Shown piece after piece: positions 34,712 to 42,240 of a stretch of DNA of 64,000 nt (positions within the stretch are counted from its first letter, which is position 1; each line of letters starts with the position of its first letter). Made by a program: the position numbers and the translations under genes. The notes under the pieces are model-generated. The model ran no database searches and was not told the origin of the DNA. It worked only from the letters and a program-made list of their open reading frames with translations. The DNA is from Streptomyces griseoviridis (lineage in GTDB: Bacteria; Actinomycetota; Actinomycetes; Streptomycetales; Streptomycetaceae), in assembly GCF_005222485.1 (NCBI RefSeq), contig NZ_CP029078.1, positions 8,867,501-8,931,500 on the forward strand, written 5' to 3'.

Positions 34712-34801
34712 ATGAATGAGCGAATACCTACCTCGGACAACTCGCCGACCGAGAGGCGGACTGTTTTCATCTCGCCCGAGGACGACGGCGGATGGCAGTG
34801 A
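34712..34801 (+). CDS. Short leader reading frame (29 residues)
   Basis: ATG at 34712 follows GAGAGG at 6 bases and opens a frame of 29 residues ending at TGA 34799-34801, beginning MNERIPTSDNSP and ending SPEDDGGWQ. Its third-position GC (about 75 percent) is higher than in the overlapping frame of the decarboxylase extension (about 50 percent), so it may be truly translated. It stops 7 bases before ATG 34809 of the decarboxylase, fitting translational coupling. It could be an attenuator/leader or a small peptide. Alternatively it is chance. Confidence 0.4.
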   Translation: MNERIPTSDNSPTERRTVFISPEDDGGWQ

Positions 34802-34808
34802 TCGCCCG

Positions 34809-36092
34809 ATGACCTCGAAGAGTGACATCCAGGGAAACACGATGTCGGCGCTCGCCGAGGAGTTCGGCACCCCGCTGTTCCTCTACGACGCGGATATCCT
34901 CGCCGACACGTACCACGGCCTGCGCGACCTGCTTCCCGACACCGCCGATATCTTCTACTCGCTCAAGGCCAACCCGAACGTCAGCGTCTGCGCGCTGCTG
35001 AACTCCTTCGGCGCCGGCGCCGAAGTCTCCTCCTACGTCGAACTGGTCACCGCCCTGCGAGCGGGCGTCGCCTCCGAGGACATCATCTTCCTCGGGCCCG
35101 GCAAGGACGAACGAGAGCTCACCGCGTGCGTCGAGGCCGGCATCCACGCCATCGTCTGCGAGTCACTGGACGAACTCGACCAGCTCGACGCGCTGTTGGC
35201 GACGGCCGGCCGGGACGGGTTCCCGGTGCTGCTCAGGGTCAACCCCGCCTTCGGCAGCAAGGGATCAGGGCTGGCCATGGGCGGCAAGCCCCGACAGTTC
35301 GGCATCGACGAAGCCGAACTGCGCGACGCCAAGCACCGCGTCGCGGCCCTGCGCAACATCCGCGTCCAGGGCGTGCACGCCTACATGGGGACACGGTTCC
35401 TCCACCACGAGGACGTCGTCCACAACACCCGCCAGATCCTCGCCACCGCGGAAGACCTCGCCGGACACCTCGGCTTCCCCCTGGAGACCGTGGACTTCGG
35501 CGGCGGCCTCGGCGTCGCCTACTTCGACAACGAAGAGGACCTCGACCTCGACGCGCTGGGCACCGGACTCGCGGAAGTCCTCGCCCCGTTCTCCGCACGC
35601 AACCCCCACTGCCGGATGATCATGGAGCTGGGCCGGTTCCTCACCGCCACCGCCGGCACGTACATCGTCCGGGCCCGCTACGTGAAGAACTCCATGGGGG
35701 AGAGCTTCGTGGTCGCCGACGGCGGCACGAACCACCACATGGCGGCCGTCGGCGTCGGCAGCTTCGTCAAGCGCAACTTCCCGATCCGCCACCTGGAGAA
35801 TCGCGCCGCGGGCGAGACGCGCCGCTACAGCGTGACCGGACCTCTGTGCACACCCAACGACGTCCTCGCCAAGAAGGTCCGACTGCCGGAAGTGCGGCCG
35901 GGGGACCTGCTGGCGGTGGAACGGTCCGGGGCCTACGGGCCGACCGCCTCACCCGGTCTCTTCCTCAGCCACGGCTTCCCCGCCGAGGTGCTGGTGCACG
36001 ACGGGCGGGCCCATCTGATCCGGGAACGCGACACTACGGAAGACCTGCTGGCCAAGCAGCACCTCGTCGACTTCCGCACACCGTCCACGTGA
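34809..36092 (+). CDS. Type III PLP-dependent decarboxylase, BtrK/VinO-like
   Basis: This 427-residue alanine-racemase-fold enzyme resembles ornithine/DAP decarboxylases. PLP Lys53 is in FYSLKANPN; GGGLGVAYF binds the phosphate; PLCTPNDVLAKKV carries the Cys loop; and SGAYGPTASP the substrate Tyr region. The segments LAMGGKPRQFGIDE and VVADGGTNHHMAAVG match BtrK (butirosin), which decarboxylates glutamyl-carrier protein, and VinO (3-methylaspartyl carrier). With a ligase and free carrier protein in the same operon, the likely substrate is a carrier-bound acidic amino acid. ATG 34809 is given; ATG 34842 follows AGGGA and is an alternative. The stop overlaps the next GTG. Confidence 0.88.
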   Translation: MTSKSDIQGNTMSALAEEFGTPLFLYDADILADTYHGLRDLLPDTADIFYSLKANPNVSVCALLNSFGAGAEVSSYVELVTALRAGVASEDIIFLGPGKDERELTACVEAGIHAIVCESLDELDQLDALLATAGRDGFPVLLRVNPAFGSKGSGLAMGGKPRQFGIDEAELRDAKHRVAALRNIRVQGVHAYMGTRFLHHEDVVHNTRQILATAEDLAGHLGFPLETVDFGGGLGVAYFDNEEDLDLDALGTGLAEVLAPFSARNPHCRMIMELGRFLTATAGTYIVRARYVKNSMGESFVVADGGTNHHMAAVGVGSFVKRNFPIRHLENRAAGETRRYSVTGPLCTPNDVLAKKVRLPEVRPGDLLAVERSGAYGPTASPGLFLSHGFPAEVLVHDGRAHLIRERDTTEDLLAKQHLVDFRTPST

Positions 36093-37021
36093 ACGCCCCA
36101 GCGAGCCGGATCGCCCGGATCGGCCTTGACGTCCTCGAACGATCGGAACTCCGCCGTCTGATCGAGCGGCCCTGGTTCTTGCGCTTCGGCTTCGCCCCGG
36201 AGGAACTCGCCCACGCCGACACCCTCGGTCCGCAGCGACGCCTGGAGTTCCTGGCGGGACGGTTCGCCGCCAAGGAGGCCCTCCTCAAAGCCCTCGGCAT
36301 CGGCTTCCTCCAGGGAGTGACGCCCCGGGAGATATGCGTGGAGCACACCGCGCACGGCGCCCCCGTCGTCCATCTCCGAGGCCGAGCCGCCCAGTTGACC
36401 CCGACCTCCCTCTCGGTCTCCATCACCCACAAAGAGAACGTCGTGGCCGCCGTCGCCCTCAGCCTCCCGCCGGCCGACGGCACGGGAGCCGGGAACGGAC
36501 CACCACGATCCACGGAATCGAAGGAGCCTGACGCCGTGCCGCCGCCGAAAACCACCACCACGACCGCCGCCGTCCAGCACAGCACCCCCGGTGAACAAGC
36601 CCCGGAGACCACGGCCTTCCTGCGCGTACGCATCGGCCAGGAAGAGGCCCACTACGGCGGAGACCTCGTCGACGGCGCCCGCATCCTGCGCCTCTTCGGT
36701 GATCTCGTCACCGAGATCACCATCCGCACGGACGGCGACGAGGGACTGCTGTCCCAGTACAGCGACCTCCGCTTCACCGCACCCGTGAGGCCCGGCGACT
36801 ACATCGAGGCCCGCGGCCGGCTGGTACGCCGGACCCGACTGCGCCGCGTGGTCGAGCTGGAGGCCCACAAGGTCCTCAACGCCCGCCCCGGAGCGGGCGA
36901 GAGCGCCGCCACCGTACTCCAGGAACCCCAACTCGTCTGCGCCGCCACCGCCACCACCGTCGTCCCCCACCGCCGCAAGGACACCGCGACCGCCAACACC
37001 CCCACCGCCGAGGAGATCTGA
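36089..37021 (+). CDS. Fused AcpS-type phosphopantetheinyl transferase and beta-aminoacyl-CoA ammonia-lyase-like hotdog protein
   Basis: One uninterrupted frame of 310 residues contains two domains. Residues about 7-132 are AcpS-like: Asp14 in ARIGLDVLERSE and Glu63 in RFAAKEALLKALG are the metal ligands; SITHKENVVAA ends it. After a Pro/Thr-rich linker (about 133-170), residues about 172-300 are a hotdog domain like beta-alanyl-CoA or 3-aminobutyryl-CoA ammonia-lyase (EEAHYGGDLVDGARILRLFG, YIEARGRLVRRTRLRRVVEL). The first domain should load phosphopantetheine on the carrier at 38626; the second would add or remove ammonia at a beta-aminoacyl thioester. GTG 36089 overlaps the decarboxylase stop. 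A good internal ribosome site at 36521 may also give the lyase alone. Confidence 0.85.
   Translation: MNAPASRIARIGLDVLERSELRRLIERPWFLRFGFAPEELAHADTLGPQRRLEFLAGRFAAKEALLKALGIGFLQGVTPREICVEHTAHGAPVVHLRGRAAQLTPTSLSVSITHKENVVAAVALSLPPADGTGAGNGPPRSTESKEPDAVPPPKTTTTTAAVQHSTPGEQAPETTAFLRVRIGQEEAHYGGDLVDGARILRLFGDLVTEITIRTDGDEGLLSQYSDLRFTAPVRPGDYIEARGRLVRRTRLRRVVELEAHKVLNARPGAGESAATVLQEPQLVCAATATTVVPHRRKDTATANTPTAEEI
36521..36538 (+). promoter_or_regulatory. Internal ribosome binding site and in-frame GTG
   Basis: AAGGAG (36521-36526) stands 9 bases before an in-frame GTG (36536-36538) inside the linker. Initiation here would yield a separate 161-residue hotdog ammonia-lyase protein. There is no stop between the domains, so both full-length and short products are possible. 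Confidence 0.6.
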
Positions 37022-38577
37022 TGCCCAGCACAGCTCGGCTGCTGCACGAACTCCTGGAGGCGACCGCCGACCGCACCCCCCGATCGACCGCGTTGACCTC
37101 GCGAAGCCACCGTCTCACCTACCGCGAACTCGCCACCGCCAGCACCAGGATGGCCGCACTCCTGCACCGCGAGGGACTGCGCCGCGGCGACCGCGTCGTC
37201 GTCACCGCCGCCGACGGAGTCGGCATCGCCGTCCTCGTCTACGCCGCCTCCCGCCTCGGCGCCGTCTTCAGCGTGCTGCACGAGCAGGTACGCGGCGGGC
37301 CACTGGAACACGTACTGCGCGACTGCGAACCCACGTTGCTGGTCTCCGACGACCCCGACGCGGGACGCACCGCCGCACAGCACGACGTGACCTTCCTCAG
37401 GCTCGACGAACTCCTGCGGACCGCACTCGAAGCCGACCCCGAGGGGACCCCCACCCCCACCCTCACCGGCCGCGGCGCCCTGAGCGTGGACCCCGTCAGC
37501 CTGATCTACACCTCGGGCACCACCTCGCTGCCCAAGGCCGTGGTCAGCACCCACCAGCAGGTGATCTTCGCCGTCTCCGCGATCCAGGAATGTCTGGAGT
37601 ACCGCAGCGACGACGTCGTCTACTGCCCGCTGCCCCTCTCCTTCGACTACGGCCTCTACCAGGTCTACCTCGCGGCCCTCAGCGGCGCGCGACTCCACCT
37701 GGGCACCGTCGCCGAGGTCGGCCCCCCGCTGCTGCGCAGCCTGGAGGAGGCCGGGGCGACCGTGCTGCCCGCCATGCCGTCCCTCTCCGACCGGCTCGCC
37801 TGGCTGCTCAGCCGCAGCAGCAAGGGCCCTGGCCGGCTGCGGCTGCTCACCAACACCGGAGCGGCCCTCTCCCAGCCCACCATGACCGCGCTCCGCGCCG
37901 CCCTCCCCGACCTGCGCATCCAGGTCATGTACGGCCTCACCGAGTGCAAGCGCACAGCGATCATGCCGCCCGACGGCGACCTCGACCGCCCGGGGTCCTG
38001 CGGACTGCCCCTGCCGGGCACCGAGGTCTTCGTCATCGACGACGACGGCAACCGGCTGCCCGCGGGAGAGATCGGCCAACTCGTCGTGCGGGGCCCGAAC
38101 GTCATGGCCGGCTACTGGCGACGCCCCGAGCTGACCGCCGAGCGCTTCCCCCGCGCCGAGGGACTCTTCCCCGAACTGCGCACCGGCGACTACGGCTGGC
38201 AGGACGAGGAGGGCTACCTCTACTTCTCCGGCCGCCGCGACGACCTCTACAAGGAGCGGGGGTTCCGGCTCAGCACCACCGAGGTCGAAGCCGCCGCGAC
38301 CCGCGTCGACGGCGTGACCTCCGCCGCCGTACTGCCGCCCGAGGGAAAGCGGACCGCACTCCTCGCGGTGGTCGCCGACATCACCGCCGACGAGGTGCGC
38401 GAGGGCATGCGCGACCACATCGAGCCCTTCAAGATCCCGCGCCGCTGCGTCCGTCTGGACGCCCTGCCCACCAACGGCAACGGCAAGGTCGACCGCAGGA
38501 AGCTGGCCGCCCAGATCGACCAGGCCCCGGCCACCTCCGTCACCACCGAGGCCCTGCGGGCCCGCCTCGCCCACTGA
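37021..38577 (+). CDS. AMP-dependent adenylating ligase (amino acid/acyl activating)
   Basis: This 518-residue class I adenylate-forming enzyme has the P-loop LIYTSGTTSLPKAVVS (A3), YGLTECKR (A5), TGDYG (A7) and the C-terminal Lys motif NGNGKVDRRK (A10). The A3 loop reads TTSLPKA in place of the common TTGLPKG. It has no fused carrier domain, so it should activate an acid and transfer it to the free carrier protein encoded next. The A4-A5 specificity residues need an alignment to read. The ATG overlaps the preceding stop (TGATG). Confidence 0.9.
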   Translation: MPSTARLLHELLEATADRTPRSTALTSRSHRLTYRELATASTRMAALLHREGLRRGDRVVVTAADGVGIAVLVYAASRLGAVFSVLHEQVRGGPLEHVLRDCEPTLLVSDDPDAGRTAAQHDVTFLRLDELLRTALEADPEGTPTPTLTGRGALSVDPVSLIYTSGTTSLPKAVVSTHQQVIFAVSAIQECLEYRSDDVVYCPLPLSFDYGLYQVYLAALSGARLHLGTVAEVGPPLLRSLEEAGATVLPAMPSLSDRLAWLLSRSSKGPGRLRLLTNTGAALSQPTMTALRAALPDLRIQVMYGLTECKRTAIMPPDGDLDRPGSCGLPLPGTEVFVIDDDGNRLPAGEIGQLVVRGPNVMAGYWRRPELTAERFPRAEGLFPELRTGDYGWQDEEGYLYFSGRRDDLYKERGFRLSTTEVEAAATRVDGVTSAAVLPPEGKRTALLAVVADITADEVREGMRDHIEPFKIPRRCVRLDALPTNGNGKVDRRKLAAQIDQAPATSVTTEALRARLAH

Positions 38578-38625
38578 GCCCACCCACACACCCGACCACA
38601 GCAACTCCCCACCGGACGTTAGGAC

Positions 38626-38895
38626 ATGACCATGGACCGCCAGAACGTTGTCACCGCCCTCGAGAACGCCCTCACCGACGTCCTGGAGCGCCCCGTCACC
38701 GGCCTCACCGGCGAGGTGAAGCTCTTCGACGACCTGCACCTCGACTCCACCACCATGCTCGAGATGCTGATGGCCCTCGAAGACTCCATCGACCTGGTCG
38801 TCGACCCGGAGGCCCTGGACGCGGACGACTTCATCTCCGTGGACACCTTCACCGACTTCGTGCTCGCCACGAAGCGCGAGCAGGTAGCGGCATGA
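38626..38895 (+). CDS. Free-standing acyl/aminoacyl carrier protein
   Basis: This 89-residue acidic four-helix carrier protein has the phosphopantetheine Ser41 in DLHLDSTTMLEML. Its size and organisation match carrier proteins such as BtrI and VinL that hold amino acids during side-chain modification. It should be activated by the AcpS domain at 36089, charged by the ligase at 37021 and presented to the decarboxylase. ATG 38626 is given; ATG 38632 is better spaced from TTAGGA. Its stop overlaps the EctB-like start (ATGA). Confidence 0.93.
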   Translation: MTMDRQNVVTALENALTDVLERPVTGLTGEVKLFDDLHLDSTTMLEMLMALEDSIDLVVDPEALDADDFISVDTFTDFVLATKREQVAA

Positions 38896-40154
38896 CGATC
38901 ACCCAGCCCGACCTGAGCGTCTTCACGACGCTGGAGTCGGAGGTACGCAGCTACTGCCGCAGCTGGCCCACGGTGTTCGACCGGGCGCGGGGCAGTCACC
39001 TCCACGACGAGGACGGACACGACTACCTCGACTTCTTCGCCGGCGCCGGATCCCTCAACTACGGCCACAACAACCCGGTGTTGAAGCGCGCCCTGATCGA
39101 CTACCTGGAACACGACGGCGTCACCAACGGCCTGGACATGTCGACCACGGCCAAGCGAGCGTTCCTCGAGTTCTTCCAGAACACGATCCTGCGCCCGCGC
39201 GAACTTCCCTACAAGGTCATGTTCCCGGGTCCGACAGGGACCAACGCGGTGGAAGCCGCCCTCAAGTTGGCGCGCAAGGTCAAGGGCCGCGAGACGATCG
39301 TCTCCTTCACCAACGCCTTCCACGGCATGTCGCTCGGCTCCCTCGCGGTGACCGGCAACGCCTTCAAACGAGCCGGCGCCGGCATCCCGCTCGTCCACAC
39401 CACCCGCATGCCCTTCGACCACTACCTGGACGACAGGACCCCCGACTTCCTCTGGTTCGAGCAGCTCCTCGACGACAGCGGATCCGGTCTCGACCAGCCG
39501 GCCGCGGTGATCGTGGAGACGATCCAGGGCGAGGGCGGCATCAACGTGGCAAGCCCGCAGTGGCTGCGAGCCCTCGCCCAGCTCTGCGAGCAGCACGACA
39601 TGCTGCTGATCGTCGACGACATCCAGATGGGCTGCGGCCGCACCGGAGCGTTCTTCTCCTTCGAGGAGGCCGGCATCACCCCGGACATCGTCACCGTCTC
39701 CAAGTCCATCAGCGGCTACGGACTGCCCATGTCCCTGTGCCTGTTCCGGCCCGAACTCGACGTCTGGGAGCCGGGCGAGCACAACGGCACGTTCCGCGGC
39801 AACAACCCCGCCTTCGTCACCGCGGCCGCCGCCCTCAACGCCTACTGGACCGACGACAAGCTGGAGCAGCAGACCCTGGCCCACGCCCGGACCATCGAAG
39901 CCGCCCTCCGCGACACGGCCGCCCACCACAGCGGATCCGCCTACCGGGGCCGCGGCATGGTCTGGGGCCTGGAGCTGCCCCACCCCGAGCACGCCGGCCG
40001 CGCCGCACGGCGCGCGTTCCAACTCGGGCTCCTCATCGAGACGTCCGGAGCCCACGACGAGGTCATCAAGCTGCTGCCGCCGCTGACCATCACCACCGAC
40101 GAACTCGACCGAGGACTGCGCATCGCGCAACGCGCCGTGTACGAGACGGCATGA
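38892..40154 (+). CDS. ectB: Diaminobutyrate--2-oxoglutarate transaminase (EctB-like)
   Basis: This 420-residue class III PLP aminotransferase matches EctB throughout: YLDFFAGAGSLNYGHNNPVL near the start, MFPGPTGTNAVEAALKLARK, IVDDIQMGCGRTGAFFSFEE and PLP Lys271 in VSKSISGYG. EctB converts aspartate semialdehyde to L-2,4-diaminobutyrate, the first ectoine step. No aspartokinase or semialdehyde dehydrogenase is nearby, so the precursor must come from primary metabolism. It overlaps the carrier protein gene by four bases, linking the diaminobutyrate and carrier branches in one operon. Confidence 0.93.
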   Translation: MTITQPDLSVFTTLESEVRSYCRSWPTVFDRARGSHLHDEDGHDYLDFFAGAGSLNYGHNNPVLKRALIDYLEHDGVTNGLDMSTTAKRAFLEFFQNTILRPRELPYKVMFPGPTGTNAVEAALKLARKVKGRETIVSFTNAFHGMSLGSLAVTGNAFKRAGAGIPLVHTTRMPFDHYLDDRTPDFLWFEQLLDDSGSGLDQPAAVIVETIQGEGGINVASPQWLRALAQLCEQHDMLLIVDDIQMGCGRTGAFFSFEEAGITPDIVTVSKSISGYGLPMSLCLFRPELDVWEPGEHNGTFRGNNPAFVTAAAALNAYWTDDKLEQQTLAHARTIEAALRDTAAHHSGSAYRGRGMVWGLELPHPEHAGRAARRAFQLGLLIETSGAHDEVIKLLPPLTITTDELDRGLRIAQRAVYETA

Positions 40155-40735
40155 CCGCGCCCGGTGCCGCCGAGAGAGAAAGGGCCCACCCCACCATGAC
40201 GACGACCACGCCCTCCGCGACCGGCGCGGAGCAGACCACCGCCGCGAAGAAGCAGGTGATCTTCCGCGCTCCGGTGCCCCAGGACGGCCCCGCCGTCTGG
40301 AAGATGGTCGAGGCCACCCCCGGCCTCGACTCCAACAGCCTCTACTACTACACGCTCTGGTTCCGCGACTTCGCCGACGGTTCGCTCGTCGCGACCGTGG
40401 GCGACGAACTCGTCGGATTCCTCACCGGCTACCGCCGCCCGGAGGAGCCCGAGACCTACTTCGTCTGGCAGACCGCCGTCAACCCGCGCCACGGCATCCC
40501 CTTCCTCGGGGTGAAACTCTTCCAGGCCGCGGCCGATCAGCAGGTGGCCGACGGCGCCCGGTACGTCGAGGCCACGGTCTCCGCCGAGAACAAGGCGATC
40601 ATCATGGTCCTGAAGCAGTTCGCCAAGAAGCACGCGGCCCCCATCGCGACCCGGGTGCTCTTCCCCAGCAGCCTCTTCGCCGACAGCCACCACGACGAGG
40701 TCCTCTACCGCATCGGCCCGCTGACCGCCGACTGA
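40151..40735 (+). CDS. ectA: Diaminobutyrate N-acyltransferase (EctA-like GNAT)
   Basis: This GNAT protein (194 residues from ATG 40151; 179 from ATG 40196) matches EctA: LDSNSLYYYTLWFRDFA and LVGFLTGYRRPEEPETYFVW. EctA acetylates the gamma-amino group of diaminobutyrate. The acyl-CoA pyrophosphate loop, normally R/Q-x-x-G-x-G/A, reads NPRHGIPFLG (about 111-120): the second small residue is Pro. This suggests a different acyl donor, possibly the thioester on the carrier at 38626. ATG 40151 overlaps the EctB stop (ATGA). Confidence 0.88.
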   Translation: MTAPGAAERERAHPTMTTTTPSATGAEQTTAAKKQVIFRAPVPQDGPAVWKMVEATPGLDSNSLYYYTLWFRDFADGSLVATVGDELVGFLTGYRRPEEPETYFVWQTAVNPRHGIPFLGVKLFQAAADQQVADGARYVEATVSAENKAIIMVLKQFAKKHAAPIATRVLFPSSLFADSHHDEVLYRIGPLTAD

Positions 40736-40811
40736 CCTGGTCAGCCCGCCCGGCAGCAGCCGCGGGCCGCACCGACCCGGACCGATCCTCGACGACTGGG
40801 AGTCGTCCGCT

Positions 40812-42017
40812 ATGACTCAGCAGCCCACAATCCCGCATCTCGACATCAGTGGCGAACACTTCCGTATGGACTCGGAAGACGTACGGAAGGCGCGCGCCAC
40901 CCACTGGTACGCACGAACCGACTGGGGCATCGCCGTCCTCTCCTACGAGGACAGCAGTTTCCTCCTGAAGAATCCCCGCCTGACCCAGGGATCGGCCAAG
41001 TGGCCCTCTCAGCACGGGGTGTTCGACGGTCACTTCGACCGCTGGTGGCAGAAGACCCTGCTGGTGCTGGAGGGCGACGAGCACAACAGGATCCGCCGCC
41101 TGGTCAATCCGGCCTTCTCACCGCGCCGGATAGAGCCCCTGCACCCCCGGTTCCAAGCCCTCGCGGAGAGCCTGGTCGACGAGTGGATCGACGACGGGCG
41201 GACGGATTTCGCCGGCCGCTTCGCGGCACCGTACGCGACCAGGATCCTGTGCGTGATCCTCGGCATCGACGAGCGGGACTGGAAGAAGATCCACGAACTC
41301 GCGTCCACGATCGGGCTCGGTCTCGGCATCACCATCCAGGAGAACATCGCACAGATCGACGACGCCATCGTCGAACTCACCCAGTACGCGGAATCCCTCG
41401 TACTGAGCAGGAGGAAGTCACCTCAGGACGACATCCTGAGCACCCTGGTGGAGACGAGGGACGCGGACGCGGGCAAGCTCTCGGACCAGGAGCTGATCAA
41501 CCTCATCATCCTGCTCATCTTCGCGGGCATAGACACGACGCGAAATCAACTGGCCCTGGCCGTCGAGGCATTCTCGAAGCAGCCGGACCAGTGGGAGAAG
41601 CTGGCCGCGGACCCCGAGCGCTACGCCGCCAAGGCGGCGGAAGAGGCACTTCGCATCAATCCGATCGGCCGATGGATATCGCGTGAGGCGGCGGAGACGT
41701 TCCAGCACAAGGAGCGCACGATCGAGCAGGGGACGACCCTCCACCTGTTCACGATGACCTCGGCCACCGATCCCGCCGCGTTCGACGATCCCGACCGCAT
41801 CGACCTCGACGCCGAACGCGCGCCGCATTTCGCGTTCGGCGGGGGAGTGCACCACTGCCTGGGGCATTTCGTCGCCAGGGCAGACATCGGTGTGGCTCTG
41901 ACGACACTGGCCACGCGCATGACCGACCTGCGTCTGGGAGAAGGCGCCGAGTGGCTGCCCGACTCCGGAAACACGGGCGCCAACAAGCTGCCGATCACGT
42001 TCACCCCGCGTTCCTGA
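40812..42017 (+). CDS. Cytochrome P450
   Basis: This 401-residue bacterial P450 has the I-helix AGIDTTRNQ (238-246), ExxR Glu278-Arg281 and heme Cys349 in FAFGGGVHHCLGHF. It is followed by its own ferredoxin and reductase, a complete class I electron chain. It probably hydroxylates or desaturates the pathway product. Codon use has more A/T third positions here and in the next two genes than in the 34.8-40.7 kb block. A 76-base gap separates it from the EctA-like gene. Confidence 0.94.
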   Translation: MTQQPTIPHLDISGEHFRMDSEDVRKARATHWYARTDWGIAVLSYEDSSFLLKNPRLTQGSAKWPSQHGVFDGHFDRWWQKTLLVLEGDEHNRIRRLVNPAFSPRRIEPLHPRFQALAESLVDEWIDDGRTDFAGRFAAPYATRILCVILGIDERDWKKIHELASTIGLGLGITIQENIAQIDDAIVELTQYAESLVLSRRKSPQDDILSTLVETRDADAGKLSDQELINLIILLIFAGIDTTRNQLALAVEAFSKQPDQWEKLAADPERYAAKAAEEALRINPIGRWISREAAETFQHKERTIEQGTTLHLFTMTSATDPAAFDDPDRIDLDAERAPHFAFGGGVHHCLGHFVARADIGVALTTLATRMTDLRLGEGAEWLPDSGNTGANKLPITFTPRS

Positions 42018-42042
42018 AACACGATCACGCTTGGAGGAAATT

Positions 42043-42240
42043 GTGAAGATCTTCGTTGACCAAGTCAAATGCCAGAACCACGGGCTCTGCGCAATTTCGT
42101 CTCCGGACCACTTCGAACTGGACGCCGACGGAGAGCTTCGGTACCAGGAGTCGTTCGATGAGGAGAACATCGACGAGATCGAGGACGCCATCGACTCCTG
42201 CCCCCTGCAGGCGATCGCCCTGAACCGTGATTCCGCATGA
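42043..42240 (+). CDS. Ferredoxin of the P450-associated 3Fe-4S/4Fe-4S type
   Basis: This 65-residue ferredoxin has cluster ligands Cys10, Cys16 and Cys53 (CP) and His13 where typical 4Fe-4S proteins have Cys: CQNHGLC. The CxxHxxC...CP pattern is known among actinobacterial P450 partner ferredoxins, which may hold a 3Fe-4S cluster. GTG 42043 follows GGAGGA. It transfers electrons from the reductase at 42237 to the P450 at 40812, and overlaps the reductase start by four bases. Confidence 0.93.
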   Translation: MKIFVDQVKCQNHGLCAISSPDHFELDADGELRYQESFDEENIDEIEDAIDSCPLQAIALNRDSA

